Source of the DNA: Aphanomyces cochlioides
Lineage: Eukaryota; Oomycota; Saprolegniomycetes; Saprolegniales; Verrucalvaceae
Assembly: GCA_019828595.1 (NCBI GenBank)
Contig: JAHQRK010000007.1
Span: forward strand, 1-64,000
Direction: 5' to 3'
DNA: 64,000 nucleotides
Position numbers and translations under genes: made by a program. The stretch's first letter is position 1; each line of letters starts with the position of its first letter. The notes under the pieces are model-generated. The model made no database searches, was not told the origin of the DNA, and worked only from the letters and a program-made list of their open reading frames with translations. This document shows, one piece after another, positions 10,267 through 21,577 of this stretch.

Positions 10267-10528
10267 TATTGACTTCTATTGCACTTGGTCGCGTTGGCAG
10301 ACTCTAAGATCGTTTTGTTCCCTTCTTATCCTCTTTAGAAGTGAATCTACCGTCGGTTCCACTAGAGATCTTTCCGGATGTGCACCTACTCCTATCATTT
10401 GATATGTATTCTTATATGCATTCTCAGGGGCAGAAACCGCAACAAGCATAATAGTGGTTCTCACGGTTCCATCAGCGCAGTCAGCCGCCAATCACATCAA
10501 GCGTAGTAATGCGTATCAGGCCATAAGC

Positions 10529-10557
10529 CCAAAAAGCAAAAAAATCATGCTTTTTGG
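10529..10557. repeat. Perfect 10-bp hairpin
   Basis: CCAAAAAGCA at 10529-10538 pairs with TGCTTTTTGG at 10548-10557 across a 9-nt loop. It lies between the copia 1 LTR and the first PIF/Harbinger gene. No function is assigned. Confidence 0.6.
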
Positions 10558-10683
10558 AAGAGGCTTTGCTGAAAACTAGCGATTGGTAGAAAGAGTAAAC
10601 TTGATGAAACAAGATTGGTTGGCTGATGGTGTCTTTATCTTTGCTGATAGCGACAACGACGGGCATTCATCAACCAGACAATC

Positions 10684-11439
10684 ATGGCGAAGGAGAAATG
10701 GAGTGACAATGAGACCCATGACCTTATCTCATACTGGGAAGATCACTTTGAAGACTACAGACGTCACAAAACTCCCTTCTACGAATCAGCTGCAAAGGCA
10801 GTAGCAATAAAAGGCGCCAAGTCGGTCAAAAATCGGTGTGAACACCTCGAAAGAAAATACACAGCCATCAAAGAGAAAATGAGCGCTTCTGGATTTGGAG
10901 TTAGTGATGATGATCCACCAACATTGAAGGCAGCAATCACCAAAGAGCTCAAATGGTACTATGAACTCGACAACATCCTCGGATCATCTATCCAAATCCG
11001 AAGCCAAGCTCTCGTCGACACCACTCAGCGTATTTCAGTCGCAAACACCAGCCAACAAGAGTCCACTCCCCCAGCCGATGGCCACGACATTTTACCTGAC
11101 ATAGTTGCGGTCCACGAACACGGCCAAACTCACACCTTTGACAATACCCCTACAATTAACGACACCATGTCCACCTCCAGCAACAATCCAAACAAGCGGA
11201 AGGCGTCCGACTCTATCACAGATGTACTTCTCAAGTTCGGTGAGCGCGGCTTAGAGCTTGAACGTTGCCGTCTGGAGTTGATGCAAAGACAATTTGAGTT
11301 TGACATGCTGACGAGGCGTGAAGAAATGGAACAACTTCGGCGCGAGTTTGAGTTGATGCATCAAACAGCAAAAGCCCCGTATGATATCGACAAGCTAACT
11401 TTGGAGGCGAAGCTTCGAAAGCTTAATGGTTCAAGCTAG
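10684..11439 (+). CDS. PIF/Harbinger ORF1, Myb/SANT-like DNA-binding protein
   Basis: The 251-residue protein starts with a trihelix/Myb-like domain (KEKWSDNETHDLISYWEDH, residues about 4-75), followed by a low-complexity Ser/Thr linker and a C-terminal coiled coil rich in Glu, Arg and Leu (residues about 185-250). PIF/Harbinger elements encode such a partner, which brings the transposase to the element ends and into the nucleus. Here it runs head-on into the transposase gene: the two stop codons are about 50 bp apart. The frame is uninterrupted. Confidence 0.75.
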   Translation: MAKEKWSDNETHDLISYWEDHFEDYRRHKTPFYESAAKAVAIKGAKSVKNRCEHLERKYTAIKEKMSASGFGVSDDDPPTLKAAITKELKWYYELDNILGSSIQIRSQALVDTTQRISVANTSQQESTPPADGHDILPDIVAVHEHGQTHTFDNTPTINDTMSTSSNNPNKRKASDSITDVLLKFGERGLELERCRLELMQRQFEFDMLTRREEMEQLRREFELMHQTAKAPYDIDKLTLEAKLRKLNGSS

Positions 11440-11490
11440 GAGAACAAACAATAACATGAATTGATTACAAATGTTAAGAACGACTAGCAT

Positions 11491-12516
11491 TTAATGTGTG
11501 TAGCCAAAGTGACGAAGGACCAGGTGCTTTTGGACTTCCAATACAAATTCACACGCTGGTGTCCAGCTCTCATGTGTGTCGTCTTCTAGATCTTCCTGAA
11601 ATTCGTCATTTGAATCGCTTTCGCCTTCTTCTGTCTCTTCGTTTGTGAACTCATCGTTTCTTTCATCATCAGCATTGATGCAAATATTGTGAATGATCAT
11701 GCAAGATAAGATCATTTGAACTACCAATTCTTGATTTGCTGCATCACGGAGAATGCTGAAAAATCCATCACGGAGACGGGAGAATCGTGACTTTATCATT
11801 CCAATACAATGCTCAATTCTCATTCGGACAGAGGAAAAGTGATAATTGAATCGCCTGTTCTCGCGGATTTTGGCTTTGGGATTCTTGTATGGACGCAACA
11901 AGTGATCTTGAAGAGCATAAGCTGAATCACCAAGCAAAAATTGGCCTTTGGAAAAATACAGGTTTGGTTCGAGAGCAATACCCATTGACTTGTGCTGGCG
12001 GCTGTCGTGTACACTGCTAGGATATCCAATTAGAGCCGCACGAATTCGACGTTGATAATCACACACAAGCTGAGCGCCAAGAGCATAGCGTGATTTTCGA
12101 TTGAAATACACCTCATGATCCTCTTGTGGTTTGTATTTGAGCTCGAAAGCAGTACCATCAATCATTCCCACAACTCCTTTCATACCACACTTTGCCTCAA
12201 TTGTTGCAGAAATCCGCTGCCTCTCTTGCGGTGTTGGCCACACAACGAACTCGTCAAGGCAACTGTTCAATGCTGTCGTTACCCTCAAAACAAACTTCCG
12301 CACCGTGCCTTCACCAATTCCAAAATGCTGGGCTATGTTGTGGTACGATCCACCGTTGCCACTCGTTGCCATGATGTGCACAAATACTTGCAGTTGAAGC
12401 TGGATTGGAGCTTGGGGCGGACCAGATATGTTGTGGAATTTATCTCTATTTCGTAAGATTGCAGTGACTTGATTAAACGTTTCCATGCTCATTCGTACAT
12501 CTCGTGTAGCTCGCAT
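11491..12516 (-). CDS. PIF/Harbinger transposase (DDE, HARBI1-like)
   Basis: A 341-residue protein in one uninterrupted frame. It carries a helix-turn-helix (SYHNIAQHFGIGEGTVRKFV, about residues 60-80) and the DDE nuclease core: MIDGTAFELK, FLLGDSAYALQDHL and MRIEHCIGMIKSRFSRLRD, with the Asp, Asp and Glu expected. The C-terminal 60 residues are acidic. The frame continues upstream of the chosen ATG (EQNWPLDCRASHLLDP) to a stop, so an additional 5' exon is possible. With the Myb-like gene at 10684-11439 it forms a standard two-gene PIF/Harbinger unit. Terminal repeats were not identified with confidence. Confidence 0.85.
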   Translation of the reverse strand: MRATRDVRMSMETFNQVTAILRNRDKFHNISGPPQAPIQLQLQVFVHIMATSGNGGSYHNIAQHFGIGEGTVRKFVLRVTTALNSCLDEFVVWPTPQERQRISATIEAKCGMKGVVGMIDGTAFELKYKPQEDHEVYFNRKSRYALGAQLVCDYQRRIRAALIGYPSSVHDSRQHKSMGIALEPNLYFSKGQFLLGDSAYALQDHLLRPYKNPKAKIRENRRFNYHFSSVRMRIEHCIGMIKSRFSRLRDGFFSILRDAANQELVVQMILSCMIIHNICINADDERNDEFTNEETEEGESDSNDEFQEDLEDDTHESWTPACEFVLEVQKHLVLRHFGYTH

Positions 12517-12919
12517 AGGATCAAGTAAATGAGATGCTCTGCAGTCCAGTGGCCAATTTTGCTCACGATGGACCTAGCGGCAACGTATCGACGAGACTTC
12601 ACAAGGGCGTACAGGTGGGGCAGGAAAGGATATATCTTCTTGAACATGCTCGACGAGTAGCACAGTGCCAAGAATGGTTCCAGCTCATGAAGGATGTCGT
12701 CTCGGACAGAGTTCTGGCGCATCCACGTAAGAGCTTCGCTTCCAAGTCCACAACCGCTGACAGCCAGACTCCACTGACTCCAGTCCTCACAGTCAACAAT
12801 ATCAGCACGAATTCTATTGGCAGAAATATTCCTTCAGCACCAGCCACTTCAGCAACTGTGAGAACCACTAATATGTTAGACATCGTCCGGATAACAATAC
12901 CGAATGGCATCTTAGATTA

Positions 12920-13200
12920 CTGAGCAATTTCAGGGACGAACTGGAAATTCAACTCTTCCTAAAGTGGTGGAAATAAATATATGACAGTCGTATTCTTTGT
13001 TAATTTCGCATTGGAAATATGTTGATCACACATATCACATATCGTTCTGCATATGTGTGTACAATGATCGCTTCGATTTCAACAAAGTCCACGTCATACA
13101 AGTTTTCTAACAACTTAAACTGCTTGGGTTATCATAAGACAGCGCCTCAGAAGCCCATTGAACACGATTTAGCATGTGAAAGGGTATCATAATTGGCGCT
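12920..13200. other. Gap without a recognisable gene
   Basis: AT-rich sequence after the PIF/Harbinger unit. I see no long frame, terminal repeat or RNA gene. Confidence 0.4.
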
Positions 13201-13209
13201 GCTAATCTC

Positions 13210-13525
13210 ATTTTATATTTCAATTTCCCACTCTTGTTGAGAGGCAGGCAGACTCGTCATGTCGTGACCTCTAGATCAAGCTTCTCGACGAGTCTTTGGG
13301 CAGTGTTTGACCTGATCGTCCGTGACGAAGGAGTCTCGGATGCAACGCATGGTCCACAGGGGGTGGCCTTCCAGGAGGTTTTGTAGTCCCATAAGAGCTG
13401 AGACTACTCAAAAACTTCTGCACACAGCCACGCGACCTTTGCAATCGCGTTTACTCTCAATCCCTCCCGATAAAGAACCATTGCCTCGATCTTCTCATCT
13501 TCATCCAATATACGGTCCTTCGTCA
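13210..13525 (-). pseudogene. N-terminal scrap of a Tc1-like transposase
   Basis: The minus strand from 13525 encodes a helix-turn-helix start (DEDEKIEAMVLYREGLRVNA) and, after a frameshift, the segment YGTTKPPGRPP typical of the linker between the two DNA-binding helices of Tc1-like transposases. The catalytic half is absent. The rest to 14018 shows nothing clear; the motif TACAGTACTGTGCCCCCATA near 13828 resembles a transposon end but has no partner. Confidence 0.5.
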
Positions 13526-14018
13526 TGTTTTTCTTAGTTCAAAGTGATGAGAATACTTCTCACGGCGTTGGTGTTGCGCTTGGTGCCAGTCAGTGAGCTC
13601 ACTCTTCGTCAAATTGACAATATACTGTTGACTGGCATATATTTATTTTTTAACTTCAACTCTTGCATCAGCTATGTCAACCTTGAATCGGGGCATGACG
13701 AAATGAATCTTCGCATCAAGCGATGCTCATGAGATTTATGCCGCGATTGGCAAAATGTACGGAATTTTAAGCCAATCGTGAGCTTTTTGGAGCCTAAAAA
13801 CTGGGTTGACATACACTTTACATGTACAGTACTGTGCCCCCATACCATGACCGTACTGGCAGAGTATCAGACTGTCAATCCAACTGGATATGATTGGTTG
13901 AAATTATACTACTTTGAATCGAATGATGAATGCACACTTAGAAATAAGCAGCCGTGAGCTTGGACCTTCGCAGCTCATTGAGGATGGCTTTCACCGACTT
14001 GGACCTGCCCAGCTTGGC

Positions 14019-16130
14019 TTAGATAGAGTCAATTGCCGTGCCTCTTGTGTATCCACGTTTCAACATGACTTCGACGAGTCTCCATAGCTTGGCACCGAAG
14101 CAATAAGTGAATTTGATGGCACCGCGTTCTTTCTCGCTGAACAGTTTGGCAGGTATCGATCCTGCAAGACCAAATTCATATTCTTTTCCACAACTCAAAG
14201 AGATCACGAGGACGCTTGGACAAACTTGCTTGGACTCGTGGGAGCGACTCACTGCTCGATTCATGGCTGGAGTGGCCATTGCCAAACGGCATCGACGCAT
14301 TCCTTTGGACAGACGTATGCAAACGATTGAAATTTGATTTCATGCTGCTTCGTATAGACTCAAGATCATTGTGGAATTGCTCATGGACCTCCTCCAGTTG
14401 TCGCTTGAGGGCGCCAATGTCTGCAGGTTGAGCACAGAGTGAAGTCATGATTGATGTGCTCGCAGAGCCACCCGCGCTCATTGCCCCAATCTCAACACCC
14501 GCGTAAACAATTCGAAGTTCTTCACCCATTCCAGTTGCAGCAATAGGGACTTTAGTGACGAATTGCGGCGACGTCTCGTCGATTACTATTCCTGGGATGC
14601 CAGACACTGCGCTACAGATCCTGGACTTCAATCAGTCGGGCACCAAAGGAAAGGCTTGATCAATAGGACTCACAGACTGGTAGGATGCATACAAAAGAGG
14701 CAACACCAAAATTTCAGCCAACTCGGGACATAACAATCGGCATGCATTTGGCACAATCTGCGTCACCAAAAAATCTCGGCTAAACCAATCGGGCTCAATC
14801 AAACAGTATCGTGCTGCACCAGACGGTCCAGACAGACAAGCTGCGACTTGTGCCTCAGGGTAGCATCGTTCAACGTCAATATTATCGATTTGATACGAAT
14901 TTCCCGGATCGGTTTGAAGAATCGCGCAGGGCAGAACCGATCCCAAATCGATCCCATTAGTCAATATACAAATTTTCGAAATTTTGACCAATCAAAATGC
15001 TTAAATGATTTTCGGCATCTCCATGGTGAATAAATTTAGCCAATCAAAAGCTCTCATATTCTTGGGATCAATTCGAGGAATCACTCCAAATTGGCAAATA
15101 TCAAGCGAATCGACAATATGTGTGTCTACTTGTTTTTTCTGGCCACGCCAGCGGTCTCTGAGTTCAATGGAGTCTTTACTTACGCCATTGTTTGCGCAAT
15201 ATGTCGCTGCACCCTTTCGTATACTGTACGTTCCAAGCAAACCAGGCACAATCTTTTTGAAATTGCTGTTGTCCAAAGCATGATTTAGTAGTAAGCGTAC
15301 ATTCCTGTCACCATCGATTCCATTGCCAAGTAGAAAGATATTGTCGTCACGAGCAATATCAAGCAGCTCGACATACACGGCCAAGTTAAGGATACGGTAA
15401 ATTCGATCGACCATGGAGGCCAATATGGATTGATGTGGGGCTTCTCGTCCTTCTGTGTTATTCTGGGCCAGCGCATTTGGCACATGATCGTCGACAATTG
15501 ACTCGGGTTAAACGACAAGTTTTCAAACTTTAGCTTCATCATGACGTCGACACGGCCAATGAGATGCCACTGAAGGGTCAGGATACAACAGAGACGATAC
15601 CTTTGGACTGTTTTATAGTCGTGTTGTGTGCGTATGACAAAGAGAGCATTGAGAAATTCGCTGAATTCGATCGATGTTCGAGCTTTTGACTCGACTCCTT
15701 GCTTCCTTACCTCACATTTCATCACGAGTTTTACGACCTCATTCACAGCAACTGAGCGCGTTGGGTTTCCTTCTTGTCTTATCTTGTCCCACGGCTGCAT
15801 TTGTCGTGGCATGAACGTACTAAGCTTCTTTTTCATGGCTTTGAGAGTGTTCGAGCGTGCGTGTACTGGGAGGGATGTTGGCAATGGATTGATCGATCCA
15901 AATGCCTTTAAATTGAAATACTGGCGAATGTTTTCGGGAGTGATGTCGAGAAGCTTCGTGCTCGTAAACTTTGGGTCGCGAAGCTCGTCCGACCGCCCGA
16001 GGAAGTTCATAAAGCGCTCGAGCTCAGCCAAATATGACTTGCTCTTGTGGAAGCTGGCCATTGATGCAGGGTGAGATAAGTGTGATCCTGAATAGAAATA
16101 TCTTGCGTTCAAAATCACACTGTGAATCAC
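14019..16130 (-). pseudogene. Crypton-type tyrosine recombinase, broken
   Basis: Read downwards on the minus strand: an N-terminal core-binding region (MASFHKSKSYLAELERFMNF), a catalytic region with LIGRVDV and, after a frameshift near 15490, EGREAPHQSILASM and SIRKGAATYCANNG, and then RWRGQKKQVDTH. Relatives have a catalytic Tyr in the last motif (DTYI); here CAT encodes His. Further down come PEAQVAACLSGPSG, a coiled coil (14310-14420) and, after another frameshift near 14180, KEYEFGLAG...LWRLVEVML, the GCR1_C-like DNA-binding domain of Cryptons. At least three frame breaks and the lost tyrosine mean it is dead. Confidence 0.8.
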
Positions 16131-16740
16131 ACTGGTGAAGGCATGATATCATCTCCAGGTATATGCGTGATGCAGACTTTGATGTTTTATTTACCAACCA
16201 AAAATGAATATGATTATTTCTGATATCTGCCATTGGTTGAGCCATGGGAAATACAACATCGGTGTGATTTTGTGGATAACATAAAAATTCCGACACACAA
16301 TTGATTCCGACAAAATTCCGACATCCACAAAAAGGGGAATATTATCGAAACGTTTACGTTTTCTAGTTTTGTCGTAAACAACATCGAATGATTTGATTTT
16401 ATTATACTGACCAATCACGATTAAAAAGTGTCATTTCCCAATTTGCCCGAGACCACTCGTTGGGAAAGTTAGCAGTACGTGGCGGCGCACGAAAACTGGG
16501 CGAGGGGAGGGCTATCCGGAGCTTGGCTGGTAGCGCCACCGGGAACCTGCGTACCAGGTGTGCCACGAAAATAGACGAGCAAAGGGTCCCCTGAGAACCT
16601 TTAGCGCCTGGGGTTTGGATCTGTCGCCGGAATGTGACGTCACGTACTGCCAGTTAGCTCTATAGATGTCTCAATCAAGGACACGCCGACGTAACAAGTA
16701 CGAGCCGTCAAGTTTCTATCGTCAACTAATACAGCTAAAC
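16131..16740. other. Gap with a GC-rich patch between two recombinase wrecks
   Basis: The first half is AT-rich and contains three copies of TTCCGAC within about 60 bp (16287-16325). The second half (about 16440-16660) is unusually GC-rich for this region and free of long frames. It does not fold into a tRNA by eye and matches no RNA gene I know. Confidence 0.4.
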
Positions 16741-17719
16741 TCATAGAACCATCATGACACGAATAAGTTTTGCCACCGCCTTGTCTCGCCGCTGCTTGAA
16801 ACGTGAACGAGAAATCAGCGACTTTTGAACGCCTGCTGGCTCGGAAATCCGCCTTAGTAGACGAATGACATAAGTGTGGATGCCTGGAGATTGCTTCAGC
16901 GTCTTTGCTGTAACCAATGGAACATTGCTGAGACCATTTACATCATCGGATTCAAGGCTCATGGATTGGTCTTCGATCGTTTGTTCCGTGATACTCTCCT
17001 TGATGCAAGCTCCAGATAGTACAAGTGATAGAGGTGCAAGTTCAGATGGACCATTGAGATCAGTAGCACTTGGTACAGGTAGATGGGGAAGAAGGGACGC
17101 CCTCGGTGGTATTGCATGACAATGGCAGCAGTCATTGCTGTGATGGGACAGATCTGGAGTACTACATCGAGAGAGACATGCCTTATTATCCGTGGTCTTC
17201 ATTCGCATGATCCGGAGAAAAAACACATTCGTCGACATATTGATAAGTTTTCTTTTGGAGTATATTCAAGTCTGACGCCAGCCCAATGATGAGCCAGTGA
17301 AGTGATAACAATGCAGTGTCTTGGTAGTCGATAGAGACAGTGGCTGTGGGGTACAAGTAGGTCATCAGTAGACGAAGTTCTTCCTTTGTACATGCCCCTG
17401 CTTGCTTCACCATTTTGACCATCGGACGGTGCGTGCAGAAATTCTTGAAAACGCGTTCTTTCTTCAGAAGGGTCCTCTCCACGCAGGAGTTTCCTTGTGG
17501 ATACTTCTCCAATATCCACCCCTTTACTTGCCGGTAGTACTGCTCTACAGTATTTGACGCAAGTGTGTTGCCACTCTTAGTCTTATAGTAGGCTAGATAC
17601 AAACCAAAGCGATCGATTAAAGCAACGAGTACAGAGCCAGATTTGTCCTCGCGGATGGACAAGTCTACAGTGTGCATGTTGACGCTTTCTTCGCATAAGA
17701 AGAGCTTAAAGATACTCAC
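16741..17719 (-). pseudogene. Second Crypton-like recombinase fragment
   Basis: The frame from 17719 encodes a core-binding-like region (FGLYLAYYKTKSGNTLASNT, EQYYRQVKGWILEKYPQG) and a helical segment (TKEELRLLMTYLYP, LLSLHWLIIGLASDL). After a frameshift near 17235 it continues as NVFFLRIMRMKTT and a Cys/His-rich, proline-rich tail. The pattern resembles the N-terminal half of oomycete tyrosine-recombinase elements; the R-H-R-Y catalytic half is not recognisable. It lies in the same orientation as the better preserved Crypton at 14019-16130 but is not similar enough to be a plain duplicate. Confidence 0.5.
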
Positions 17720-18277
17720 GTGCCTTCTGCGTGTTGATTCTCTTCAGATCTTCAAGGCTCATGATGTCAGAGCCTGTGCGAATATGGAGATTTTTATGGC
17801 AGTACTTAGAATTTGAATGCCGATACATATATTTCCTTCCCTATTCCGACAAATTATGTCGGAATCTGTCGGATTCAAGCCATCAGTGTTAAAACGACTT
17901 TCAATTGGACCAAATTATGTTTCAGTAGTCGTAGATTGGCTAATAATACTATTGGGTGATTGGATTGGATAAAATTCCAAATACAAAGATTAAGTCATGT
18001 CGGAATTTTGATGTTAATCATCCATACAGGGTTCTCTCTGAGATTTGATATCACTTTTCTGAAGTTTGACTTTGAAACATTGCAGGCAACGCTCATGCAT
18101 TGCATGCTTGCAGATACTGAGGCCTGGTAAATATACACGTACAGTTGTACTTGAACTTTGAGACCGATTCTTGCGACCTCTAACATATTATAGTATAAAA
18201 TTTAACAATGATGATATTTTGGAGGGAAAAGATAGAGGACAGATAAATGGTTGATAGAAGTCCATTCAAATTTCGAC
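17720..18277. other. Gap with TTCCGAC-type motifs
   Basis: No gene. The stretch 17843-18006 repeats the motif ATTCCGACA / TGTCGGAAT in both orientations, as does 16287-16325 on the other side of the recombinase fragment. The two clusters could be the ends of one element enclosing 16741-17719. Confidence 0.35.
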
Positions 18278-19560
18278 ATGGACAATGAAGTTACGATCGT
18301 GAAGACCCGGCGTTGGTACAGCCTGGAGAGAAAACGGAATGTTCTGCGTGCTCTGTCAGAGCACACACAAAAGCAGGTCGCTGAACTTAGTGGTATTCCA
18401 CTCCGCACCGTTCGAAACTTTGTACGAGAGAAGAACACGATTCAAGCGTCTCTCTTGGCAAAGAGACGTCAGCACTTAGGGGCCCCAGGCCGCAAAGAAA
18501 TCCTTCCTGGAGGCGATGTATGTCATTATAATAAAGTTTATCTTATTGTTATATTAGGATTTATTGGACTACATGGTTGCCATGAGGGAAAAGAACTTTC
18601 CCTTGACGACTTACCATGTAGTTCAGCAAGTCAAAGCTCATCATCAGGAATGGGTTAATGAGTATTCTGCCTCAAAGGAGGATCCATATAAGTCTTTATT
18701 CAATTTATGTAAGGAATTCGTCTATAGGCACGTTTTTTCGCGCCGACGAGCCTCGACAGCAAAAGCAATGACTACATTGCAGATGCTCGAGGTTCGAACG
18801 AAATTTCGCAATGACTTTTGGATCGAAAACGATCATTTTGATGCCAGTGACGTCATCAATTGTGATGAAACTGGCATCTATTTTGACACTCCTCCGCGAT
18901 ATATCCTCGCTCAGAAGGGCAGCGATGCCAGCATTTCCCACGCGGACAAGTCCTGCCGTCTAACGGCCGTGTTAGCAGCGAAACGTAACGGTAACTTTTC
19001 CCGTTTTTTAGTCTTACTAACTCTATTTAGGAGATAAATTACCTTTTGTTGTCAAAGGCAAGCCAGGGGGCTTGATTGATGCAAACGAGCTTCGGACCTA
19101 CCCTCTGGCCATTTTATGCTGTCCAAAAGAATGCATGGATCGACGGCGAAGGATGGAATTTCTATCTTGACACTATTTTAAGGTAATATACTATTTTTAT
19201 TTTTATTTTATTTTATTAGTGTTAGACCTGAAATTGTGAGACCTTCGTTGATCTTGATTGACAACTTTGAGGCTCATCGAACCCCAAAGAACATTCAATA
19301 CATTGAAGAGGAATTGAGCTCGACAGTGTGCACTCTGCCCCCCCAATATGACGTCTATTTTGCAGCCCTTAGACGTCGGGGTCATGGGTCCTTTTAAGGC
19401 TAAATTGAGAAATTTGTGGCTACAAGAAACCTACCACCCTTCAAGCGCTGTTGAGAAGCGCATGGCCTGTATCAAACAGGCAATCAAGGCATTGGATTTA
19501 ATATCCCCTGAAACGATCAAGAAAGCTTTTGATAAAGCAATTCCCAACAAAACTAGTTGA
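18278..19560 (+). pseudogene. Pogo-like transposase with three introns, two frameshifts (pogo B)
   Basis: Four exons are joined by introns of 37-40 bp (18518-18557, 18991-19030, 19183-19219), all GT-AG. The product has an N-terminal helix-turn-helix (KQVAELSGIPLRTVRNFVRE), a CENP-B-like middle and a pogo DDE core: INCDETGIYFD, LILIDNFEAHRTPKN and LQPLDVGVMGPFK. A 1-nt loss near 19100 and an extra C in a run of seven near 19341 break the frame. Terminal repeats were not found. Confidence 0.8.
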
Positions 19561-20330
19561 TAATATTCACACTAATATATGTTTCAATATCGACACTATT
19601 TAGAGATTTTCTTGGATTGGCTTCTCCCTTGTATAAAATGAGTCATTCGCATTGTCTATTGTAATATCATTCATATTTATTGCTTATTATAGTTGATTGT
19701 CTTTGAAGGCAGCTTGTGTGGGATATTTGCTAGTTGTGTGAATATGAAAATATTACATATACAAGTATATAATGTTTAGAGGATATTGTGAAAATTGATG
19801 GGGCGAGGGAAGACCTCTTGCCCAATCAAAATAGTGTACGGCCTCTGTAATTTACCTATTAACGTTACAGTATTGTCGTTTGGGTCCAAAACTGGAATTT
19901 TGAGATGTTTCGAAAATGATTCAATGAATTTACGCATACACTATTTAAGGTTTACGCAAGCATTTTCTTATATTGCCCTCGATCATGAACCATAAATAGT
20001 GTAATTTCAAACGTTTTAAATGTTTGAAGAACAGGTTCGAAACATTCAATTTCATTTCATTTGAAGTTTGTATTACGTCATTTTTGCGTCAAAATGGCTG
20101 CGTCGATATTTTCTTTGCAAGATTCCAGTATTTTATATTTTATAGAGACACAATATGGGGTAGAGATAATTAATCAATGCATGAGAGGAAACAAGAGAAG
20201 AAATGTCCCCACAGTGCATCTCAATTTGTGATTGCAATTTACTAGTATGACTTGTTCCATTCGACAATTCTCCATGAGGCCGCGGGAAACAACCAGAGAC
20301 AATGTGAATTACAATTAAACTACCGGTAGA
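19561..20330. other. AT-rich gap
   Basis: No long frame, RNA gene or repeat with a partner was seen in this 770-bp stretch between the pogo B and PIF 2 wrecks. Confidence 0.4.
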
Positions 20331-21223
20331 CTATTCAAAAACAGAAAACAATGGCGAGCCATTCTCGATCGTGATTTGAATGATGTTAGCAATCGCATGC
20401 ACGCATACAGGGTGAAGATCCAATTTGTGGCGAAACACTTGTGCAAGCACGCCAAATTGCTTGAATCTGGCATTGACTGTCTCGTGTCGAGACATAATAT
20501 GTTTTTGTCGTTGCCTCGTTCTAGGCTGCGATTGAGGATTGACAAAATATCTTGCATCGCGATAGCCAAGGTCTGCCAAAGTCATTTCTCCTGGCAAAAC
20601 AGCCTGGACATATGCACTGCGCGCAAGTGTAATATCGCTCCAAGAGCCTCAGGGGGGGGGCCATTAATCCAAACAATGTAGCCTGTTTGAATACACGAGG
20701 CTACCTCATAACGTAGACCCGCCCCATGGAAATTGTGGGAATACCACATAGGATCGAATAGTCTAGGCTCACATACTCTGAAGTCAGTACCATCTAAAGA
20801 TACAAACATCGTGGCTCCTTCTGCCGCGTTGGCAAACCTATTTTGCCACAATATCTATGCAAAATCAATACATTTAATGAGAAAGTACAAACTAGATACC
20901 GTTTGAAAAGACGATAGATGTTCAATCCATAGACAACACCATTTTCTAAATGTCTTCTCGTCTACGCCAGCAAGAGACGTGTGCACTGTCTCCGTGGCGT
21001 AGACTTTCATGAACATCAGAGCCCAAAGTAAATGGGGCGGCACTGTATTTTCTGGCCGATTGTCTTTTTCGGCCCAAAGAAGAGGAACTACGCTCGGGGA
21101 AACACCAAAAAGAGCCCGAAAGCGTCTCTCGCTGCACGGAATCTGCCTAGAGCCACTTTGACGGCGAAGCATACTCTGTGCAGCTTGCCAAATGTCCCGC
21201 TCAAGTTCTTCGATCTCGCACAT
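20331..21223 (-). pseudogene. PIF/Harbinger-superfamily transposase, one frameshift (PIF 2)
   Basis: Exon 1 (21223-20900) and exon 2 are joined in phase by a 45-bp intron (20855-20899). The product resembles DDE_Tnp4 nucleases: SLDGTDFRVCEP, then WYSHNFHGAGLRYEV and IVWINGPPPEALG, LADLGYRDARYF, and MSRHETVNARFKQFG, supplying Asp, Asp and Glu. The frame breaks at a run of nine G at 20652-20660. It differs clearly from the PIF units at 10684 and 51713, so three lineages of this superfamily are present. Confidence 0.75.
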
Positions 21224-21577
21224 TCACAATCAACTTCGTCAGTTTTGATGAATGACTCCAATAATTTTAAATGAGCTTCATTTAATAATAATAAAAATGT
21301 TTGAATAAAATAAAATTAAATGTCCGAATATTAAAATAAAAGCAGCTTGATTGCAATAATTTATTGCAATAAAGTTTTGCAATATCATGTGATTCATAGA
21401 AAGTACCAGAAGTTTGAGAGCATAGATATGAGTGGTTTTAGCAAAATCGACACTCAAACTTGGGGTTTAACGACGTCAGAAATTATTCGAAACTTTGTTT
21501 CGAAAGTTTAAAGGCCACATTTAAAAAAGAAAGGACATTTAAAAAAGAAAATTGATTTAAATTTTTGTTGAAGTGAC

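Larger units (their letters stand above)
4465..10500 (-). mobile_element. Copia-type LTR retrotransposon, broken (copia 1)
   Basis: Read on the minus strand the order is primer-binding site (10257-10266), Gag with zinc knuckle, protease, integrase, Ser/Thr-rich linker, start of reverse transcriptase and RNase H, the Ty1/copia order. A mariner element sits inside it (7218-9066). The 3' end is cut off at about 4490, within the last RNase H segment, and no second LTR is present. The middle of reverse transcriptase, including the catalytic YxDD region, is deleted. The right border near 10500 is an estimate. Confidence 0.85.

Noticed and set aside
12534..12923. 129-codon plus-strand frame beside the first PIF transposase
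   Set aside because: Its first half is the antisense of the transposase upstream region; the rest is low-information.
16500..16600. Possible tRNA or 5S rRNA gene in the GC-rich patch
   Set aside because: No cloverleaf, no GGTTCGANNCC box B, and no 5S-like internal control region could be found by eye.
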